Source: Thermostichus vulcanus str. 'Rupite' (lineage in GTDB: Bacteria > Cyanobacteriota > Cyanobacteriia > Thermostichales > Thermostichaceae). Taken from it: 39,260 nt of DNA. The position numbers were made by a program, and so were the translations under genes. The stretch lies in contig NZ_JAFIRA010000038.1 of NCBI RefSeq assembly GCF_022848905.1, forward strand, positions 1-39,260. Direction: 5' to 3'. Of this stretch, positions 1 to 8,080 are shown piece by piece (position 1 is the first letter of the stretch; every line of letters begins with the position of its first letter). The notes beneath the pieces were generated by a model. That model searched no databases. It was not told the DNA's origin and saw only the letters and a program-made list of their open reading frames with translations.

Positions 1-114
1 GAGCAGTTCGTTTGCCAGTTCGGTTGTCGCACAAACCGTCTGGTTAAACATCTCTGCTTTGACCGCATTGAGGTCAAGAAACTTGAGCTTGAGTGTGGTG
101 GTGACCCGTTTCAT
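1..114 (-). CDS. tnpB: TnpB (IS200/IS605 family), N-terminal part only
   Basis: The minus strand reads from an ATG at 114 into MKRVTTTLKLKFLDLNAVK..., the usual start of IS605-type TnpB, the RNA-guided endonuclease carried by these elements. Only 38 residues are visible; the gene runs off the left edge, so neither the RuvC catalytic residues nor its integrity can be judged. It is divergent from the broken tnpA that starts a few bases to the right, which is the IS605 arrangement. Family assignment rests on the N-terminal pattern and on the neighbouring tnpA remnant and end hairpin. Confidence 0.75.
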   Translation of the reverse strand, partial: MKRVTTTLKLKFLDLNAVKAEMFNQTVCATTELANELL

Positions 115-129
115 GGGGACTATTGTACG

Positions 130-326
130 ATGGAAATCGCGTCTGACCATGTTCACCTTTTGGTTGAAAGGCGTTGAAGGGACGGTCGTCTCGTGTTCTC
201 AGGCAAGAGTTTCCAGAATTGCTTAAACTGCCCAGCTTGTGGACACATTCCTATGGGTTTGACACAACTGGAAAGATTAGCTCTCAGACGGTGCTGGACT
301 ACATCAATGCCCCACACCACGGCTGA
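130..326 (+). pseudogene. tnpA: Degenerate IS200-type transposase tnpA
   Basis: Two separated TnpA pieces are visible. The first (about 130-174) encodes MEIASDHVHLLVE, which carries the HUH-type motif context DHVHLLV of the Y1 transposase. The second (192-326) encodes the C-terminal part, with FPELLKLPSLWTHSYG and ending NAPHHG-stop. They lie in different frames and the middle of the protein, including the region expected to carry the catalytic tyrosine, is missing. The gene is therefore an internally deleted, frameshifted relic and cannot make an active Y1 transposase by itself. Divergent tnpB at 1-114 and the hairpin at 350-370 complete the picture of an IS605-like element. Confidence 0.85.
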
Positions 327-344
327 ATCAATTCAGCCTGCGCT

Positions 345-375
345 TATATCCCCCGGTTAGAAACCGGGGGCTTTA
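345..375 (+). mobile_element. IS200/IS605 terminal hairpin
   Basis: A perfect 9-base stem (350-358 CCCCCGGTT, 362-370 AACCGGGGG, loop AGA) sits in the context CGCTTATAT...CTTTACGC, the usual look of IS200/IS605 ends recognised as single-stranded hairpins by TnpA. It marks the element end beyond tnpA. The element stops about 20 bases from the 3' end of the tRNA-Gln gene. Confidence 0.75.
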
Positions 376-393
376 CGCTGCTTTTCGTAAAGA

Positions 394-465
394 CTGGGGC
401 AGATGGATTCGAACCACCGAATGGCGGGACCAAAACCCGCTGCCTTACCGCTTGGCGATGCCCCA
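394..465 (-). tRNA. tRNA-Gln (anticodon UUG)
   Basis: Reverse complement 465 to 394 folds as a 72-nt tRNA. The acceptor stem TGGGGCA pairs with TGCCCCA and the discriminator is G. The anticodon stem-loop GCGGG-TTTTGGT-CCCGC carries anticodon TTG, and the T arm contains GGTTCGAATCC. The CCA end is not encoded. It lies downstream of the FHA gene on the same strand, and the remains of an IS200/IS605 element begin just beyond its 3' end. Confidence 0.96.
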
Positions 466-554
466 ACTCAAGCGCTTAACCAATTTAGCGATGCTGCTTT
501 GCCTCTGTCAACAGATGAGATTGGATCCCTTGGGTTGAACCGAGCTGGACAACC

Positions 555-1130
555 CTACAAGTCAGACTCCGCCCGAATGGATCCCGATCCCCGGCGAGGG
601 TCTTCCGTAATGCCGGAAATAAATGGATTGGGCACATGGGGAATACGAGCCACCTCGAAGAAATAGGCCCGTATCTCCGGCCCAAAGTAGATCACATCCC
701 CGCTCTTCAGGTAATGAGTAGCCACCCGCGTCCCGTTGACAAACACCCCATTGGTACTGGATTGGCCGCGCCGGTTGCCATCGATCAAGCAATAGGTAAA
801 ACCTGTACGACTGGATTTGGTGGGCACCCGCACCAGATAAGCATGGCGACGGGAAACAAAACGATTAACGATTTGCAGGGCATTGGAGGGATCCCGTCCA
901 ACTGCGTAGGCAGCTTCCCGCAAAATGTAGCTACAGGGCCTGAGGGGATGACAAATCGACAGCGTGAACTCTGGGTAAGACAGCGGCTGCTCCGGTATCC
1001 GATCAAACAACTCCTCCGACCTATCCGAATCTTGACCGGCTGGAAGATCTACCCCGCCAATCTCAGTAACCGAAGTAAAAACGTCATGTGGCAATGGCTT
1101 CTCCCCCTCAACGCTAAGCAATGCCCACAT
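555..1130 (-). CDS. FHA-domain protein
   Basis: A 191-residue protein whose second half is a forkhead-associated domain, the phosphothreonine-binding module. The core is recognisable: VGRDPSN at strand 3, SRRHA (the Ser/His of the phosphopeptide site), then STNGVFVNG and SGDVIYFG. The first 60 residues are unlike any domain I know. Start chosen at ATG 1130; an in-frame TTG directly before it (1133) is also possible, with GGAG 7-10 bases upstream. It lies 170 bases downstream of metG on the same strand. Partner kinases are not in this window. The FHA call is firm; the biological role is unknown. Confidence 0.85.
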   Translation of the reverse strand: MWALLSVEGEKPLPHDVFTSVTEIGGVDLPAGQDSDRSEELFDRIPEQPLSYPEFTLSICHPLRPCSYILREAAYAVGRDPSNALQIVNRFVSRRHAYLVRVPTKSSRTGFTYCLIDGNRRGQSSTNGVFVNGTRVATHYLKSGDVIYFGPEIRAYFFEVARIPHVPNPFISGITEDPRRGSGSIRAESDL

Positions 1131-1300
1131 CAAGTTATGTCTCCATTCAGGACGTCGGAGCCAACCCCTACCACCCCTGTAGGGTTCATAGCACAGAATG
1201 CTTTTCCGTAGGTTGACAGAGAACCCACGAACAAGAAGTACAGGGATAACTCATTCTCCCTAAAACTTATGAACCAAGCAAAGCCCTTGTCTACCCTTGA

Positions 1301-2851
1301 CTATTCTTTGACTATCCTCTGAAAAACAGGGGTGGGGGACTGGGGTTCTTGCTCGGCGGGGAGTTGTCCCCAGGTGGTGTCGGGATCCCAGCGCAGTTGA
1401 GTGGCATCGGTGAGCTGAAAGCCCAGTTGTTGCAAGATTTTCAGGCTAAGATCCGGAACCACGGGGGAGAGCAATACGGCTACCCAGCGCACACTTTCTA
1501 GGACGGAGTAGAGGATCTCGGCCACCTGTTCGCTTTTCCCCTGCTTGTGCAACGTCCAGGGGGCTTGTTCATCCAGATATTTGTTGCTGGCCTGGGCCAG
1601 ACTGAGGGTTTTTTGGGCGGCCAAACTGAGATCCAGCCGCTCGTAAGCCTCAGCCACAACAGGGGTGAGGGTTTGGGCCAAAGCCTTGAGGGGGTTATCC
1701 TCCGGAATCCCGACAGAGGGAATGCGGTAGTCCCGGTATTTTTTGAGCATGTTCAGGGTGCGGTTGAGCAGATTGCCCAGGTCATTGGCCAAGTTGGCAT
1801 TGAGCACATCGATAAAACGGCTCTCACTAAAATCTCCATCTTTGCCCAGTTCGATTTCTGTCAAAAAGTAGTAGCGCACGGCATCCGGGCCGTACTGCTG
1901 GGTCAGCTCAAAGGGATCCAGAGTATTCCCCAGGCTTTTGCCCATTTTCATGCCATCTTTGGTGAGGAACCCATGCCCAAAAACTTGTTTGGGTAGGGGT
2001 AACCCGGCAGATAGAAGCATGGCCGGCCAGTAAATGGCGTGGAAGCGAACGATATCTTTACCGACGAGGTGCACATCGGCAGGCCAGTAGCGGCGCAGGG
2101 CATTGGCCAAGGTGGGTTCATCGGCGGGATCCAGAGCGGCACTGAGGTAGTTAATCAGGGCATCAAACCAGACATAGATGGTTTGGCTGGGATCCGTCGG
2201 GAAAGGGATCCCCCAGGAGACGCTGGGGCGAGAAATGGAAAAATCCCGCAGGCCCTGTTTGACAAAGCTGAGCACCTCGTTGCGGCGGCTCTCCGGTTGA
2301 ATGAATTCGGGATGCGTGGCGTAGAGGGTTTCCAGTTTCTCTTGGTAGCGGGAGAGGCGAAAGAAATAGTTTTCTTCATCTTTCCATTCCACTTTTTTGT
2401 TGGGGTGGAGCGGGCAGAAGCCCCCTTCGAGGAGTTCGTCTTCGTCTTTGAACTCTTCACAGGAGACACAGTACCAGCCCTGTTGCCGCCCGGTAACAAT
2501 ATCCCCTTGCTCCCAAACCCGCTGAAAAAATTCCCGCACAATCGCTTTATGACGGGGATCCGTGGTGCGAATAAAGCGGTCATGGCGGATATTCAGGAGC
2601 TGCCAGAGCTTGACAAACTCGGTAGAGAGTTCGTCACAGTGCTGCTGTGGTGGGATCCCGCGTTCTTCGGCGGTGCGTTGGATCTTCTGGCCGTGTTCGT
2701 CGGTTCCCGTCACCATGAGTACATCTTGACCCCGCAGGCGGTGGTAGCGGGCGATGGCATCCGCGATCATCGTGGTGTAGGCACTGCCAATGTGAGGGGC
2801 GGCGTTGACGTAGTAGATCGGGGTGGTGATGACAAAAGTGGGATCCGGCAT
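1301..2851 (-). CDS. metG: Methionyl-tRNA synthetase
   Basis: Class I aminoacyl-tRNA synthetase that charges tRNA-Met. The N-terminal Rossmann fold starts TPIYYVNAAPHIGSAY, with HIGS in the HIGH position. The zinc-binding insert has the CVSC and CPLH pairs, VWFDAL follows, and KMGKS (about residue 302) stands for KMSKS. The C-terminal anticodon-binding helical domain follows. At about 516 residues it is the short, Thermus-like form without the C-terminal tRNA-binding EMAP domain. Start taken at ATG 2851; a TTG two codons upstream (2857) is the alternative. No strong Shine-Dalgarno is seen, which is common in cyanobacteria. Confidence 0.97.
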   Translation of the reverse strand: MPDPTFVITTPIYYVNAAPHIGSAYTTMIADAIARYHRLRGQDVLMVTGTDEHGQKIQRTAEERGIPPQQHCDELSTEFVKLWQLLNIRHDRFIRTTDPRHKAIVREFFQRVWEQGDIVTGRQQGWYCVSCEEFKDEDELLEGGFCPLHPNKKVEWKDEENYFFRLSRYQEKLETLYATHPEFIQPESRRNEVLSFVKQGLRDFSISRPSVSWGIPFPTDPSQTIYVWFDALINYLSAALDPADEPTLANALRRYWPADVHLVGKDIVRFHAIYWPAMLLSAGLPLPKQVFGHGFLTKDGMKMGKSLGNTLDPFELTQQYGPDAVRYYFLTEIELGKDGDFSESRFIDVLNANLANDLGNLLNRTLNMLKKYRDYRIPSVGIPEDNPLKALAQTLTPVVAEAYERLDLSLAAQKTLSLAQASNKYLDEQAPWTLHKQGKSEQVAEILYSVLESVRWVAVLLSPVVPDLSLKILQQLGFQLTDATQLRWDPDTTWGQLPAEQEPQSPTPVFQRIVKE

Positions 2852-2897
2852 GGGCAATCGGCAAAGCGTTCTCCCATGATAGAGGGCGGGGATTCAG

Positions 2898-3155
2898 ATG
2901 CGAACAGACTCGATTTTCTACCAACTGTTTCAGTCGTTCCCTTCACTTTTGTTTGAACTGTTGGGACTCGATCCTGGTTTGGGATCCCAGTATCGGTTCG
3001 CCTCTCAGGAAATCAAAGAGACTGCTTTCCGTTTAGATGGAATCTTTTTACCCAGTCAAAGGGAAATTCCTCTTTATTTGGTAGACTCCATTCGGCTTGC
3101 CAGAAGATCGGTGTTACACTTGTTCATGAAGTCTCTCAGGTTTTGGTGGCGCTAG
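2898..3155 (+). pseudogene. Truncated Rpn/DUF2887 family nuclease relic
   Basis: The first ~55 residues (MRTDSIFYQLFQSFPSLLFE, then a segment with EIKETAFRLDGIFLP) match the N-terminus of the cyanobacterial DUF2887 branch of Rpn recombination-promoting nucleases (PD-(D/E)XK fold), which are normally about 250-290 residues. Here the frame drifts into unrelated sequence (RSVLHLFMKSLRFWWR) and stops at 85 residues. The conserved VEVQFQ-type strand after the DGIFLP segment is missing. I therefore call it a decayed copy; a very short expressed peptide cannot be excluded. It fills the gap between metG and the SDR gene. Confidence 0.7.
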
Positions 3156-3189
3156 CACCGATGGAGCGCATTCCAAAGCCTTGTTCTGA

Positions 3190-3921
3190 ATGAGTTTTGA
3201 CGCAAAGATTCCGCAGGGGGCGCTGATTACAGGCGCCAGCCGGGGGATTGGCAGAGCTGTAGCCTTAACCTTAGCCCAACAAGGGATCCCTGTAGCCCTA
3301 GTAGCCCGTTCTCACCCCGATTTGGTGGCAGTGCAGACGGAGATTAAGGACTTGGGGGGTAGAGCGGAGGTTTACCCCATTGACCTATCTGATTTGCCCG
3401 CATTGCCCCAGCGGTTGCAGTCTCTGCTGGCGGATTTTGGCCCGTGCGATGTCTTGGTCAATAATGCGGGTATGGCCTACGTTGGCCCCTTGGCAACTTT
3501 ATCGTTATCGGATTGGCAGCGGGTGATCGACCTCAACCTGACGGCGGCCTTTCTCTGTGCGCAAGCGGTACTTCCCGGTATGCGCCAACGACGCTTCGGC
3601 ACCATTGTCAACGTCGTCTCCATTGCGGGTAAACGCGCCTTTCCCGATTGGGGAGTCTACTGTGCCAGCAAGTTTGGCTTAATGGGCTTTTCTCAAGCTT
3701 TGGCGGAAGAGGAGCGACAACACGGCATTCGGGTCACCAGCCTCTGCCCTGGCTCTGTCGATACCCCAATTTGGGATACGGACACCGTTGCTGTCCGTTT
3801 CGATCGTTCCAAAATGCTTTCGGCGGAATGGGTGGCCGATCTCATCGCCTACATTGTGCGCTTACCCAGCGGTGCAGTAGTAGAAGATCTCACTCTGATG
3901 CCTACGGCTGGGATCCTCTAG
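3190..3921 (+). CDS. SDR-family oxidoreductase
   Basis: A 243-residue classical short-chain dehydrogenase/reductase using NAD(P)H. TGASRGIG (residues 14-21) is the dinucleotide motif, NNAG is at 91-94, and the catalytic Ser144, Tyr157 and Lys161 (YCASK) are all present. ATG at 3190 follows directly after the TGA that closes the upstream relic frame. folE begins 75 bases downstream on the same strand. The substrate cannot be read from sequence; FabG-like and pteridine-reductase-like roles are both compatible. Complete and apparently functional. Confidence 0.9.
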   Translation: MSFDAKIPQGALITGASRGIGRAVALTLAQQGIPVALVARSHPDLVAVQTEIKDLGGRAEVYPIDLSDLPALPQRLQSLLADFGPCDVLVNNAGMAYVGPLATLSLSDWQRVIDLNLTAAFLCAQAVLPGMRQRRFGTIVNVVSIAGKRAFPDWGVYCASKFGLMGFSQALAEEERQHGIRVTSLCPGSVDTPIWDTDTVAVRFDRSKMLSAEWVADLIAYIVRLPSGAVVEDLTLMPTAGIL

Positions 3922-3996
3922 ACTTACCCAACTGTTCTGCAGTTGTGCCGCTCTATTCCTCTTGTACACAAGCTTCGTTCAATAAGGAACACGCTC

Positions 3997-4683
3997 ATGA
4001 CCCTTGCTCAATCCGGATCCGGTTCACAGTCTCGCCTGAACGACAAAAACAGTCTCAAATCTCGGGTAGTACGCGATCTGTCTAACCTTGTGGACGAAGA
4101 GTCCAGAGCGGATATCCCCGATCCGGCCATGGTGGAAGCCGTGGAGACTTTGCTGCGAGGCATTGGCGAGGATCCCAAGCGGGAAGGGTTGGAAAACACC
4201 CCAAAACGGGTGGCTCTGGCCCTGAAATTTTTGACCAGTGGCTACCAGCAATCTTTAGACGAGTTGATCAACGGAGCCATTTTTGATGTTGGCCATGACG
4301 AGATGGTGTTGCTGCGGGATATCTCCATGTTCAGCCTATGTGAGCACCACATGCTGCCTTTCATTGGCAAGGCTCATGTGGCCTATATCCCCAAACAAAA
4401 GGTGGTTGGACTAAGCAAAATTGCTCGCATTGTGGAGATGTATTCCCGCCGTCTCCAGGTGCAGGAACGTCTCACCCGACAGGTGGCGGAAGCCCTGATG
4501 GAGGTACTGGATCCCTATGGTGTGGGGGTGGTGATGGAAGCCAGCCACATGTGCATGGTGATGCGCGGTGTCCAAAAACCCGGCTCCTGGACTGTGACCA
4601 GCTCCATGGTGGGTGTGTTTCAGGAGGATCCCCGCACTCGTGAAGAATTTCTCAGTTTGATTCGCCATCCGGCCAGTTTTTAG
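3997..4683 (+). CDS. folE: GTP cyclohydrolase I
   Basis: Converts GTP to 7,8-dihydroneopterin triphosphate, the first step of folate and pterin synthesis. The 228-residue protein has the zinc ligands Cys115, His118 (CEHH) and Cys186 (SHMCMVMRG), plus the conserved QERLTRQ and GVVMEA segments. Start at ATG 3997 is supported by AAGGAA eight bases upstream; the open frame extends to 3943 but that extra N-terminus is not family-like. The SDR gene lies upstream on the same strand, possibly co-transcribed. Confidence 0.97.
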   Translation: MTLAQSGSGSQSRLNDKNSLKSRVVRDLSNLVDEESRADIPDPAMVEAVETLLRGIGEDPKREGLENTPKRVALALKFLTSGYQQSLDELINGAIFDVGHDEMVLLRDISMFSLCEHHMLPFIGKAHVAYIPKQKVVGLSKIARIVEMYSRRLQVQERLTRQVAEALMEVLDPYGVGVVMEASHMCMVMRGVQKPGSWTVTSSMVGVFQEDPRTREEFLSLIRHPASF

Positions 4684-4796
4684 GGGGTCTTGAGGTACTA
4701 TCTGCAAAGCATTGCCTTAGTAAGGGTTAAGCTTGTCGCCGGACGGGGAATACTAGCGTAAGATCGACGCAAATTCTGCCGGAAGTGAGGCCCGTT

Positions 4797-6239
4797 ATGA
4801 GTGAAGTCAGCCCCGAGAGCCAATTTCCCACTGACTTAGACTCCGACTGGAAACCCCCCACCCCCCCTGTGATGCAACGTCCTTCGCGTCCGGCTGCCTA
4901 CACACCGAAAGTGGAGCCCCCCACTCAACTGGATCCCGTGATGGGTTCAGGGGCAGCTTCTCCCCAAGATGCGATTCGCGCCGGGGCGATCATGGGTCGT
5001 CCCATTCCTCCAGGCGTGGCTGCAGCACCTCCCCAGATGCCAATGCCTGGCCTGGGGTCTGCACCCAGTGCTGCTCCTGCAGGTATGCCCTTTGCTCCGC
5101 CGGCCCGTCCAACCGCTTCTGGACGGATCCCGATGATGCCTGCGACGCCTCGCGGTGCTGCTGGAGCGCCCTCCTCAGGATTGACGCTGCGCCAGCTGGT
5201 GCAAGAGGCTTACGACAATGGCTATTCCGACATTCACTTGGGGGTGGGAGAAGTTCCCCGGTTTCGGGATCGGGGGCAGATGCTCTTGACCAACTACCCG
5301 GTCACCACCACTGAGATGTTCTACGGCTGGTTACGGGAAAGCCTACCTGAGAGTCAAATCCGCCAGTTTGAGGAATGCCTAGAGCTGGATACAGCCATTC
5401 AATACGAGAACTTGGTGCGTTGCCGGGTCAACTGCTTCGTTTCCCTACTTGGCCCCGCTCTGGTGATGCGTCTGATCCCACTAAAAATTCTGACTTTGGA
5501 GCAGTTGCGCGCACCAGAGGTTCTGAAGCGCATCTCTGAAGAACACAAAGGCTTGGTGCTGGTGACTGGCCCAACGGGATCCGGTAAATCCACCACCTTG
5601 GCTGCCATGGTGGACTACATCAACTCCAATTTTCCCAAACACATCATCTCCATCGAGGATCCGGTGGAATTTGTCCATCAAAGTAAGAAATCCATGATCC
5701 GGCAGCGGGAAGTCGGGATCCATACGCTGGAATTTGCCAATGCCCTTAAAGCCTCTCTCCGGGAAGATCCGGATGTGATCCTGATTGGGGAGATGCGGGA
5801 TCGAGAAACCGTGGACATCGCGCTGAAGGCCGGTCAAACCGGTCACCTTGTTTTTGGCACTTTGCACACCAACAGTGCTGTTCGTACCATTGAGCGCTTG
5901 CTTGGGATCTACAAGCCCGAAGAACAAGAGCCGATGCGTTTACAGCTGTCAGAAACCTTGGTGGCCATCATCGCCCAAACCTTGGTACGCACCACCGATG
6001 GCAAACGAGCCGCTGCCCATGAAATTCTGCGCAATACCGACGCCATTCGGGACTACATCAAGCGAGGTGCGGTGGATGAAATCGAGGAGTTGATCGCCGA
6101 GGGATCCTATGAAGGAATGTGTACGATGAACCAGTCTTTGTTTAACCTTTACCAGGAGGGGCGCATTACGGAAGAGGTTTGCCTAGAGGCTGCTCCCCGT
6201 CGCAATGAGATGGCCCAATGGCTGCGAGGCCGGATTTGA
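4797..6239 (+). CDS. pilT: PilT-type retraction ATPase with proline-rich N-terminus
   Basis: Hexameric type II/IV secretion ATPase of the PilT class, which powers type IV pilus retraction for twitching or phototaxis. Walker A GPTGSGKST is at about residues 258-266. The Asp box (ISIEDPVEF), Walker B (DVILIGEMRD) and His box (GHLVFGTLHTNSAVRT) follow in order. The PilT body begins near residue 128 (LTLRQLVQEAYDNGYSDIHL). Before it lie some 125 residues rich in Pro, Ala and Met, absent from proteobacterial PilT. The C-terminus ends at RGRI. Start is ATG 4797 with GAGG upstream; GTG 4785 is the alternative. Cyanobacteria often have two PilT paralogues; which one this is was not resolved. Confidence 0.9.
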   Translation: MSEVSPESQFPTDLDSDWKPPTPPVMQRPSRPAAYTPKVEPPTQLDPVMGSGAASPQDAIRAGAIMGRPIPPGVAAAPPQMPMPGLGSAPSAAPAGMPFAPPARPTASGRIPMMPATPRGAAGAPSSGLTLRQLVQEAYDNGYSDIHLGVGEVPRFRDRGQMLLTNYPVTTTEMFYGWLRESLPESQIRQFEECLELDTAIQYENLVRCRVNCFVSLLGPALVMRLIPLKILTLEQLRAPEVLKRISEEHKGLVLVTGPTGSGKSTTLAAMVDYINSNFPKHIISIEDPVEFVHQSKKSMIRQREVGIHTLEFANALKASLREDPDVILIGEMRDRETVDIALKAGQTGHLVFGTLHTNSAVRTIERLLGIYKPEEQEPMRLQLSETLVAIIAQTLVRTTDGKRAAAHEILRNTDAIRDYIKRGAVDEIEELIAEGSYEGMCTMNQSLFNLYQEGRITEEVCLEAAPRRNEMAQWLRGRI

Positions 6240-6329
6240 TCCTGTTCTAACCCTATGGGAAGGCGGCGTTAGGTCAGGTAAAGATCGCTTGAGGGAATAG
6301 CCGCCCTGCCCTAAACTGAGAGCAATTGG

Positions 6330-6356
6330 CAGTGCTGGCTTGGCCAGGCTGTGTTT
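6330..6356 (+). terminator. Possible hairpin terminator after pilT
   Basis: CTGGC-TTG-GCCAG stem with an outer CAG/CTG pairing, followed at once by GTGTTTT. It lies between the pilT stop and the apcD start, so it could end pilT transcripts or sit in the apcD leader. The T run is short. Confidence 0.4.
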
Positions 6357-6414
6357 TCATTCATTACCGATCATTCAGATTTAGATAAAGCTAGAAAACA
6401 GGAGACCCCCTACG

Positions 6415-6900
6415 GTGAGCGTGATCAACCAGATCATCGAGAGTGCAGATGACCAGCTGCGTTATCTCTCGGTCAGCGAACTTCAAGCTGTTAAAGACTA
6501 TATGACCACTGGCGAAAAGCGCTTGCAAATTGCTCAGGTGCTGACGGAGAACAGAAAGCGCATCATCGACCAAGCGCAAAAGCAACTGTTTAGCAAGCGG
6601 CCCGAATACAGACAACCGGGTGGCAACGCCTATGGCGACAAGCGCTACAACCAGTGCTTACGGGATTACGACTGGTACTTGCGTCTGGTGACTTATGGCA
6701 TCATTGCCGGGAGCAAAGAGCCGATAGAGTCCATCGGGTTGGTCGGGGTGCGGGAGATGTACAACGCCCTGAATGTACCCATTCCTGGCATGATCGATGC
6801 GATTGTGTTCCTGAAGGAGGCGGCCCTCAGTTTGTTGGAGCCAGCTGCGGCTGCGGAAGCCGCCCCCTACTTCGACTACATTATCAATGCGATGGGATAA
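6415..6900 (+). CDS. apcD: Allophycocyanin-B alpha subunit (terminal emitter)
   Basis: A 161-residue phycobiliprotein of the phycobilisome core. It closely follows ApcD rather than ApcA: it starts SVINQIIESADDQLRY, keeps PGGNAYG, and has the YNQCLRDYDWYLRL segment with Cys81 as the phycocyanobilin attachment site. ApcD is a low-energy emitter that passes excitation to photosystem I or II. The GTG start at 6415 gives a family-typical length, with AGGAGA about ten bases upstream. It is monocistronic here, with a clear terminator downstream. The convergent NblB-like HEAT gene also concerns phycobilisomes. Confidence 0.95.
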   Translation: MSVINQIIESADDQLRYLSVSELQAVKDYMTTGEKRLQIAQVLTENRKRIIDQAQKQLFSKRPEYRQPGGNAYGDKRYNQCLRDYDWYLRLVTYGIIAGSKEPIESIGLVGVREMYNALNVPIPGMIDAIVFLKEAALSLLEPAAAAEAAPYFDYIINAMG

Positions 6901-6939
6901 ATGCTCGGGGCAGTCCTTTCACCCCCTTGGAGAGCTTTG

Positions 6940-6966
6940 GCCTGCCTTCCTTGGGCAGGCTTTTTG
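6940..6966 (+). terminator. Rho-independent terminator of apcD
   Basis: GCCTGCC (6940-6946) pairs with GGCAGGC (6954-6960), loop TTCCTTG, followed by TTTTT. It lies about 40 bases after the apcD stop, in the gap before the convergent NblB-like gene. Confidence 0.85.
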
Positions 6967-6983
6967 TTGAGAAAATCCATATC

Positions 6984-7667
6984 TTACAGGGATCCAAGGG
7001 CATGGCGGGCATGAATAGCCACCTGTTCCTGCGGATCTTGAGCCAGACGAGTCAATCCGGGCCGGGCGGCTTCTGTCCCCAATCGGCCTAAGGCAATACA
7101 GATGCGATAGCGCAATTGCCAATCATCCGAATCAATCAAGGGATCCAAAAAGGGAATGGCACGGGGATCCCCCAAATCCCCTAAAGCGGCTGCCGCTGCT
7201 GTGGAGATCAGCTCGCTTTCTCCCTGTAAGGCTTGCACCAAGGTATCGAAGGCCTCCGGATTGCCCAGTTCCCCCAGGGCTGCCACAATGCTGAACTGCA
7301 CCAGCCATTCCTTTTCTCGCTGGTAAGCCGCCAACAAGTCCGTCAGAGCTTGCGGTTGTTTCAGATCACCCAAAGCTGCCGCCGCCGCTGCCCGCACATC
7401 AAATTCCGGATCCTGCTCAAGAGCTTGGCGTAGGATCGGCAAAATCGGGGCGGGATCCACCCCAGAAACGGTGCCCATCTGGCTAATGGCGGCATAACGC
7501 ACACGGGCATTTTCATCGGTGACAGCCCGATGCAGCAGCGTCAGGGTTTCTTCCCCAGGCAATTGCCGGGCCAAATTGACCGCGCGCAACCGATCCCCCA
7601 AATCTTGAGAGTTCAGCAACTCCAGTAGATCCGCTAGCGTCGGGGGATCCCCAGCGTTTGCTTCCAT
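6984..7667 (-). CDS. HEAT-repeat PBS-lyase-like protein, NblB candidate
   Basis: About 227 residues made almost wholly of HEAT/PBS-lyase repeats. Repeating units such as VRYAAISQMGT, VRAAAAAALGDL, VQFSIVAALGELG and LRYRICIALGRLG are spaced by about 30-35 residues. The family includes bilin lyase subunits CpcE/PecE and NblB, which is needed for phycobilisome degradation under nutrient stress. Length and the N-terminal GDRLRAVNLARQL segment fit NblB better than the larger CpcE. ATG 7667 is preferred over GTG 7673, with GGGAGA upstream. It is convergent with apcD and divergent from rpsO. HEAT assignment is sure; the NblB role is inferred. Confidence 0.8.
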   Translation of the reverse strand: MEANAGDPPTLADLLELLNSQDLGDRLRAVNLARQLPGEETLTLLHRAVTDENARVRYAAISQMGTVSGVDPAPILPILRQALEQDPEFDVRAAAAAALGDLKQPQALTDLLAAYQREKEWLVQFSIVAALGELGNPEAFDTLVQALQGESELISTAAAAALGDLGDPRAIPFLDPLIDSDDWQLRYRICIALGRLGTEAARPGLTRLAQDPQEQVAIHARHALGSL

Positions 7668-7760
7668 AGCCACTTTCTCCCAACAACATTCTGCGGCGAT
7701 AGCAAAGGCCGAAAAGCCAGTGTTATCATCTGTAAGCAGTGCATCACTCTCTACGATCTT

Positions 7761-8036
7761 ATGGCCTTATTGCAGCAAGAGAAGCAGGAGATCATCGACG
7801 GCTACCAGCTTCATGAAACCGACACCGGTTCCGCCGATGTTCAGGTGGCTCTGCTGACCAACCGCATCAACCAGATCTCTCAGCACCTCCAAAAAAACCC
7901 GAAAGATTTCAACTCCCGCCGCGGTTTGTTGATGATGATCGGCCGCCGCAAGCGGTTGCTCAGCTACATTGCTAAGCACTCTCCCGATCGTTTCCGTAAC
8001 TTGACCGAACGGCTCAACATCCGGGTGAAAAAGTAA
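7761..8036 (+). CDS. rpsO: 30S ribosomal protein S15
   Basis: A 91-residue S15, close to the usual 89, binding the 16S rRNA central domain. Diagnostic segments are TGSADVQVALLTNRI, LQKNPKDFNSRRGLL and GRRKRLLSYI. The ATG at 7761 is preceded by an 87-base divergent promoter region shared with the NblB-like gene. PAM68 follows 44 bases downstream, a neighbourhood I recall from other cyanobacteria. Confidence 0.98.
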   Translation: MALLQQEKQEIIDGYQLHETDTGSADVQVALLTNRINQISQHLQKNPKDFNSRRGLLMMIGRRKRLLSYIAKHSPDRFRNLTERLNIRVKK

Positions 8037-8080
8037 GGGCGCTACCAGAGCACTATTCAGAGCTATTCGTGTGAGTCAGT

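Noticed and set aside
636-1211. Plus-strand open frame opposite the FHA gene
   Set aside because: The minus-strand frame carries a clear FHA domain; the plus-strand product matches nothing recognisable.
2039-2956. Long plus-strand open frame (305 codons) opposite metG
   Set aside because: Antisense shadow of metG: the minus strand carries the full synthetase with all catalytic motifs.
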